Assembly (NCBI GenBank): GCA_013215515.1
Contig: JABSPC010000008.1
Coordinates: forward strand, 1-9,711
Source of the DNA: Crocinitomicaceae bacterium
Lineage (GTDB): Bacteria; Bacteroidota; Bacteroidia; Flavobacteriales_D; Crocinitomicaceae
DNA: 9,711 nt
Reading direction: 5' to 3'
Below are positions 6,941-9,711 of the stretch, one piece after another. How positions within the stretch are numbered: the stretch's first letter is position 1; the number at the start of each line of letters is the position of its first letter. The position numbers and the translations under genes were made by a program. The notes beneath the pieces were generated by a model, which was not told where the DNA came from, did no database searches, and was given only the letters and a program-made list of their open reading frames with translations.

Positions 6941-8017
6941 AAATATTCTTTCTGTAGTTCCATCTGAGTACACATAGATAAGAACCCTATTCTTTCCAAA
7001 AGGTGTTTCACGACCCATTAGGTCAGTGATTTTCACCAATTCTTTCGTTCCTATATGGAGTTCTTCAACTCCAGAATAATCAACAAGGTAGCATGCTGAT
7101 GTGTCAACACATCCGTTCATAGAAACTTCAACAGCATAATTTCCAGTAACTGCTGGAGTGTACGTTTGAATTATCTCTCCTGGAATCACAGCATAGCTGT
7201 TATCGCAATCCAGCCATTGATAGGTTGCACCTGCTTGGTCGGCTGTCAACAATGCTCCTGCTTGTGTAACATTATTGTTAATTGTTGTTTGAGCATTATA
7301 TAACTCCATTATTTCACATTCCGTTAGTAGTCTATCCCAAAATCCAACATCATCCATTACGCCATTATATGCAATAGAGGTACCGTTTGAAAACCAATTG
7401 TTGAATCCAAAAATTAGGCTAGCACTACTTGTACCAATTGCCGAACCAGGATTTGTGTTTTGGTCAACCAGTACACCATTCACATACATATAAGATGTTT
7501 CACCATCTATCATGGCTACTAAATGATAATCTGTTGATGTATTAAGTGCAGCTGTTTCGCTCAAAACCCAGGGATTACCTGGTCCATCTTTAGCTCTTAA
7601 CATATACCTTCCATTATCGAAAACAGGTGCTTGAAATCCTGAAGTCATAGACCCTCCTATATCATCAACTTTCATCAATATTTGGTACTCTTTTGCTGCT
7701 GGGGGTAACGATTGGAAATTTAGCCAAAGAGAGACTGACATAACACCGTTTGTTCCAAATTCAATACTAGCATCGTGAGGTATTTCTATATAATCATCTA
7801 CTCCATCGAAAGAATAGGCAGAGTTTGGATTTCCAAATCTATCATTTGTAAGGACTGCACCATTCACAGTTCCATTATTTCCATTAACGCCTGCATCATC
7901 TGCATTTCCACTGAATTCCCACCAGCCCGAAAGTCCATTGGTTGGAACGTAAGATGGAATTTGTCCAAAGGAATTAATTGCAAGAGCAACCGCTCCTAAT
8001 AGTAGTAGTTTATTCAT
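6929..8017 (-). CDS. Secreted LamG-domain protein with an Ig-like region and a Bacteroidetes-type C-terminal tail
   Basis: This 362-residue protein begins with a signal peptide (MNKLLLLGAVALAINSFGQ, cleavage probably before or after Gln19). Residues about 30-243 are a LamG/concanavalin-like jelly roll. It opens with GLSGWWEFSGNADD, carries YSFDGVDDYIEIP at 68-80, and closes with MDDVGFWDRLLTECEIMELY (221-240). Residues about 250-313 resemble the Ig-like segments of flavobacterial surface proteins (ATYQWLDCDNSY, YTPAVTGNYAVEVSMNGC), with three Cys. The tail at about 327-362 (VKITDLMGRETPF, then LIYVYSDGTTERIFEFE) is not the usual type A sorting domain. I recall similar tails on exported proteins of related bacteria, so it may be a secretion or anchoring signal. 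Such proteins usually bind glycans or act as adhesins; the ligand cannot be told. The start is supported by the signal peptide and a -7 box 21 bases upstream. Confidence 0.9.
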   Translation of the reverse strand: MNKLLLLGAVALAINSFGQIPSYVPTNGLSGWWEFSGNADDAGVNGNNGTVNGAVLTNDRFGNPNSAYSFDGVDDYIEIPHDASIEFGTNGVMSVSLWLNFQSLPPAAKEYQILMKVDDIGGSMTSGFQAPVFDNGRYMLRAKDGPGNPWVLSETAALNTSTDYHLVAMIDGETSYMYVNGVLVDQNTNPGSAIGTSSASLIFGFNNWFSNGTSIAYNGVMDDVGFWDRLLTECEIMELYNAQTTINNNVTQAGALLTADQAGATYQWLDCDNSYAVIPGEIIQTYTPAVTGNYAVEVSMNGCVDTSACYLVDYSGVEELHIGTKELVKITDLMGRETPFGKNRVLIYVYSDGTTERIFEFE

Positions 8018-8038
8018 AGAATTTGGTTTTTGATTCAG

Positions 8039-8046
8039 TAAAGGTA
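8039..8046 (-). promoter_or_regulatory. Probable -7 promoter box of the LamG gene
   Basis: The - strand reads TACCTTTA, seven of eight positions of TAnnTTTG. Exactly 21 bases separate it from the ATG. The secreted-protein gene upstream has TATCTTTA with the same 21-base distance, and the two surroundings are alike (GAGTTCGATA and TTTGGCTA in both). An overlapping alternative, TATTTTGG, lies just upstream. No convincing -33 element was found. Confidence 0.45.
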
Positions 8047-8085
8047 GCCAAAATATCGAACTCCTTTTTATGGGCTGGCAGTACC

Positions 8086-8106
8086 TTTCAGAAGAATTAG
8101 TCCTGT
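8086..8106 (-). promoter_or_regulatory. Conserved 21-base upstream block, copy A
   Basis: The block (TTTCAGAAGAATT, then AGTCCTGT on the + strand) is repeated at 8874-8894 with one base different. Both copies start 40 bases upstream of the -7 box of their gene. Flanking DNA is less conserved, which makes a bound regulator or upstream promoter element possible. Shared descent alone could also explain it. Confidence 0.45.
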
Positions 8107-8131
8107 CCCCGAGATTTAAATAGAATTAATG

Positions 8132-8162
8132 AAAAAGCCCACCGTCATTGACAATGGGCTTT
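8132..8162 (-). terminator. Terminator of the small secreted protein gene
   Basis: AAAGCCCACCGTC (8134-8146) and GACAATGGGCTTT (8150-8162) form a 13-base-pair stem on the - strand RNA (two G-U pairs) with a three-base loop. Five T follow on the - strand (8136-8132). It ends the gene at 8254-8805 about 92 bases after the stop codon. It is nearly the same as the terminator at 8920-8950. Confidence 0.85.
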
Positions 8163-8240
8163 CTTAGTAGCGGGAACTACTCAAATATCTAACTTAATTT
8201 ACGATTTCAATGAAGTGATTAAGTTCTATTCAGATTCTTT
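8163..8240 (-). repeat. Intergenic module, copy 2: 3'-UTR part
   Basis: It has the same order of elements as copy 1. AGTAG-CGGGAA-CTACT (8166-8181) replaces the GTAGC/GCTAC hairpin, keeping pairing with different bases. ATCTAAC follows at 8186-8192, then a diverged inverted repeat in ACTTAATT...AATGAAGT. It ends in TTCTATTCAGATTC, which matches TTCTATTCAAATTC at the stop codon of the LamG gene. Here that stretch lies beyond the present stop codon of the neighbouring gene. Together with the leader at 8018-8131 the full module is about 220 bases. Confidence 0.8.
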
Positions 8241-8253
8241 AGGAAAAGAGTCC

Positions 8254-8805
8254 TTAATGTATCCAGTTTGAAATACTCACCTCGTCACCCACAATCCCAA
8301 TAAAGAACAAGTCATTTTTTATCATTTGATTATAGACCCCAGAGTTAATAACCCTTCCCATCGCTCCTGATTCAATCAAATCCTCACCATTAAATTTTAA
8401 ATATTTTGTTTTTAATGGCAAATCAAATCGATTTCCGTTTATATCTTCGAATACTATGTTGACTTCATCCATACCAGGTTGATGAAACTTAATGACTTTC
8501 GGGAGCACTCCTTTCGGGTTAGCATTAATTGATTCCATGATTTGGTATGAGTCATTTTCAGCCCAAGGTTTATAAGTAATTATAAATGAGAGCTCTGTTA
8601 ATTCATCAAGTACATGCCCCATTCTATCGCCATAGGGTTGCATGTTTGGGTTATAAAACATTAATTCAGAGTCACCTTTCTTGAAAACTGAATACCAGTA
8701 TGTGTCAACATTTTCCCCATGAGAATATTGCAACGTATCCGTTTGACTTTGAGAAAATAATCCAAGAGAATTAATTAAAGTCAAAAGTAGGAGTAGTTTT
8801 TTCAT
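8254..8805 (-). CDS. Small secreted protein of unknown function
   Basis: This 183-residue protein starts with a clear signal peptide (MKKLLLLLTLINSLGLFSQ). The signal-peptide codons resemble those of the LamG gene, including a shared AATTAATTC followed by CTTGGA or TTTGGA. An ATG 48 bases further upstream is possible, but the chosen one starts the signal peptide and keeps the same 21-base leader as the LamG gene. I do not recognise the mature part. It has no Cys, mixed beta/alpha character, and segments such as DTYWYSVFKKGDSELMFYNP and VNIVFEDINGNRFDLPLK. It is probably periplasmic or surface-exposed. A one-base loss in SISNWIH-stop may have shortened it: the adjacent frame continues as TGYIKDSFPKESE with a TAG that aligns with the LamG gene's stop in the repeat. 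Confidence 0.75.
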   Translation of the reverse strand: MKKLLLLLTLINSLGLFSQSQTDTLQYSHGENVDTYWYSVFKKGDSELMFYNPNMQPYGDRMGHVLDELTELSFIITYKPWAENDSYQIMESINANPKGVLPKVIKFHQPGMDEVNIVFEDINGNRFDLPLKTKYLKFNGEDLIESGAMGRVINSGVYNQMIKNDLFFIGIVGDEVSISNWIH

Positions 8806-8826
8806 AGAATTGATTTTGTAATTAGT

Positions 8827-8834
8827 TAAAGATA
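8827..8834 (-). promoter_or_regulatory. Probable -7 promoter box of the small secreted protein gene
   Basis: The - strand reads TATCTTTA, seven of eight positions of TAnnTTTG, 21 bases before the chosen ATG. Both the box and the distance match the LamG gene's promoter. This also supports the downstream start codon: the box would lie inside the coding region if the upstream ATG at 8853 were used. Confidence 0.45.
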
Positions 8835-8873
8835 GCCAAAGTATCGAACTCATATTTGCTGAATGGCTGTAGA

Positions 8874-8894
8874 TTTCAGAAGAATTGGTCCTGT
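8874..8894 (-). promoter_or_regulatory. Conserved 21-base upstream block, copy B
   Basis: TTTCAGAAGAATT followed by GGTCCTGT (+ strand) differs from copy A at 8086-8106 by one base. It has the identical 40-base offset from the -7 box of its gene. Confidence 0.45.
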
Positions 8895-8919
8895 TTCCGT
8901 AGTTTGAGTGAAATGAATG

Positions 8920-8950
8920 AAAAAGCCCACTGTCATTGACAATGGGCCTT
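8920..8950 (-). terminator. Terminator of the upstream unrecognised gene
   Basis: AAAGCCCACTGTC (8922-8934) and GACAATGGGCCTT (8938-8950) form a 13-base-pair stem in the - strand RNA (two G-U pairs) with a three-base loop. Five T follow (8924-8920). It lies about 131 bases after the stop codon at 9082. Compared with the terminator at 8132-8162 the changes keep pairing, mostly by G-U exchange. Confidence 0.85.
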
Positions 8951-8995
8951 CTTTGTAGCGGGGGCTACTCAATTATCTAACTTTGTTTTTGATTT
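8951..8995 (-). repeat. Intergenic module, copy 3: 3'-UTR part (partial)
   Basis: GTAGC-GGGG-GCTAC (8955-8968) and ATCTAAC (8974-8980) are the same as in copy 1, followed by a shared CTTTGTTTTTGATTT-like stretch. Similarity stops at about 8995, so the part next to the stop codon is missing. Positions 8996-9081 hold nothing recognisable. Confidence 0.75.
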
Positions 8996-9081
8996 TAATA
9001 ATATTGCTAGATGTCATGATTTATTGAGAGACAAGGAATAGTTATATTTTCTCTGTAGCAGACTCAATTATTCAGATACGT

Positions 9082-9609
9082 CTAAGTTTCATACAGCATT
9101 CTCCAAAGTTCTTCGTCCTTTAAAATAGCATCTGTCGCTTTTGTAATCTCATCCAATCCAGTAGCTAATCTTTTCGAAAATCCTTCGTCATACATATAGA
9201 CCTCTCCACTTTTGTTAATTACTATTCTGTTAACTAACCCTTTAGCATTTCGCACGTTGGCATCATGACTGTTGAGTTGGTATTGAATCCAGAATGGTAA
9301 AAATCCTTCAGGGATGTTCACATTAATACTGCTTTTAGGTCCTTTGAACCCAGCAGAAACATTAAATTCTGCTTTCCCTCCTTTTTGTTGAGGAACTAAG
9401 TAAAAGTCATACAATCTAATAGCGTAATAATGGTCCTTTGACTCTGCGTTTTCAACATTATATTCCCAATCGTCAATACTTTTTTGTTGGATATTTTTTA
9501 CTGGGAACTCTGCTGATAAATCTTCCGTAATTTGAATGAATTCGGATTCAAATTTTTGATAAAATAATTTAAGAATCACTACTGTCCGATAAAAATAGAA
9601 ATTGAGCAA
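9082..9609 (-). CDS. Unrecognised protein, start codon unresolved
   Basis: An open frame of about 175 codons ends in TAG at 9084-9082. The protein is soluble, without signal peptide or Cys. It is mixed in character with segments such as KSIDDWEYNVENAESKDHYY, GFLPFWIQYQLNSHD, and RIVINKSGEVYMYDEGFSKR, then a C-terminal helix ending ILKDEELWRMLYET. I recognise no family. No ATG exists on this strand from the window edge (9711) to well inside the protein. The first in-frame stop upstream is at 9657-9655. A TTG at 9609 or GTG near 9579 could serve as start, or the 5' end is damaged. The coding call rests on the length and the natural-looking composition. It shares the downstream module with its neighbours. 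Confidence 0.6.
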   Translation of the reverse strand: MLNFYFYRTVVILKLFYQKFESEFIQITEDLSAEFPVKNIQQKSIDDWEYNVENAESKDHYYAIRLYDFYLVPQQKGGKAEFNVSAGFKGPKSSINVNIPEGFLPFWIQYQLNSHDANVRNAKGLVNRIVINKSGEVYMYDEGFSKRLATGLDEITKATDAILKDEELWRMLYET

Positions 9610-9711
9610 TTTGCGTCCTAGAAGCCTTGATTTTATTGGACTACTCTCTCGATCTTAAAAAGTAAGCCCCTAGTCTATGCTGAATTGAAATTTAATTGAA
9701 GTTGAGAATCA
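9610..9711. other. Window edge without recognised feature
   Basis: The sequence upstream of the last gene is AT-rich. It contains no ATG on the - strand, no match to the 21-base block or the -7 box at the spacing used by the other two genes, and no hairpin I could see. The leader part of the module is absent here. Confidence 0.4.

Noticed and set aside
8806..8853. Upstream ATG for the small secreted protein gene.
   Set aside because: It would place the promoter box inside the gene and bury the signal peptide. The ATG at 8805 has the same 21-base leader as the LamG gene.

Overview
The window is AT-rich DNA from a member of the Bacteroidetes, most likely a flavobacterium-like marine or freshwater lineage close to the Crocinitomicaceae/Cryomorphaceae. 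The assignment rests on the ATP synthase gene order, the lack of Shine-Dalgarno sequences, a TAnnTTTG-type -7 box, signal peptides ending in a Gln at the cleavage site, and a type IX secretion (T9SS) sorting domain. No tRNA, rRNA, CRISPR array or transposase gene was seen.

Positions 1-6008 (+ strand) hold an F1Fo ATP synthase locus. It opens with the 3' end of a bactofilin gene. An AtpZ/AtpI-like protein follows, and an overlapping four-helix membrane protein comes next. After a 195-base gap with a good promoter come atpB (a), atpE (c), atpF (b), atpH (delta), atpA (alpha) and atpG (gamma). Together these give the whole Fo sector plus stalk and alpha/gamma. Beta (atpD) and epsilon (atpC) are not here, and a rho-independent terminator follows atpG, so they must be encoded elsewhere, as is known in other Flavobacteriia. 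All three longer spacers within the atpB-atpG operon (atpE-F, atpH-A, atpA-G) contain an inverted repeat.

Positions 6069-9711 are an accessory region in which every gene is on the - strand, convergent with the atp operon. Reading along the - strand there is an unrecognised protein (9609-9082), a small secreted protein (8805-8254), a secreted LamG-domain protein (8017-6929), and a decayed T9SS cargo gene (6825-6128) that has lost its 5' end and carries three frameshifts.

The least ordinary feature is what separates these genes. A related intergenic module recurs three times (about 6826-6940, 8018-8240 and 8806-8995). It contains a conserved 3'-UTR with a GC-rich mini-hairpin and the invariant heptamer GTTAGAT (sense strand), then an intrinsic terminator. 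In two copies it continues with an upstream block, a promoter and a leader of fixed geometry that runs into the signal-peptide codons. The genes between the modules are not alike, so the region looks like a set of interchangeable gene bodies in a duplicated expression frame. Nothing here demonstrates a defined new system; the module is the best lead.
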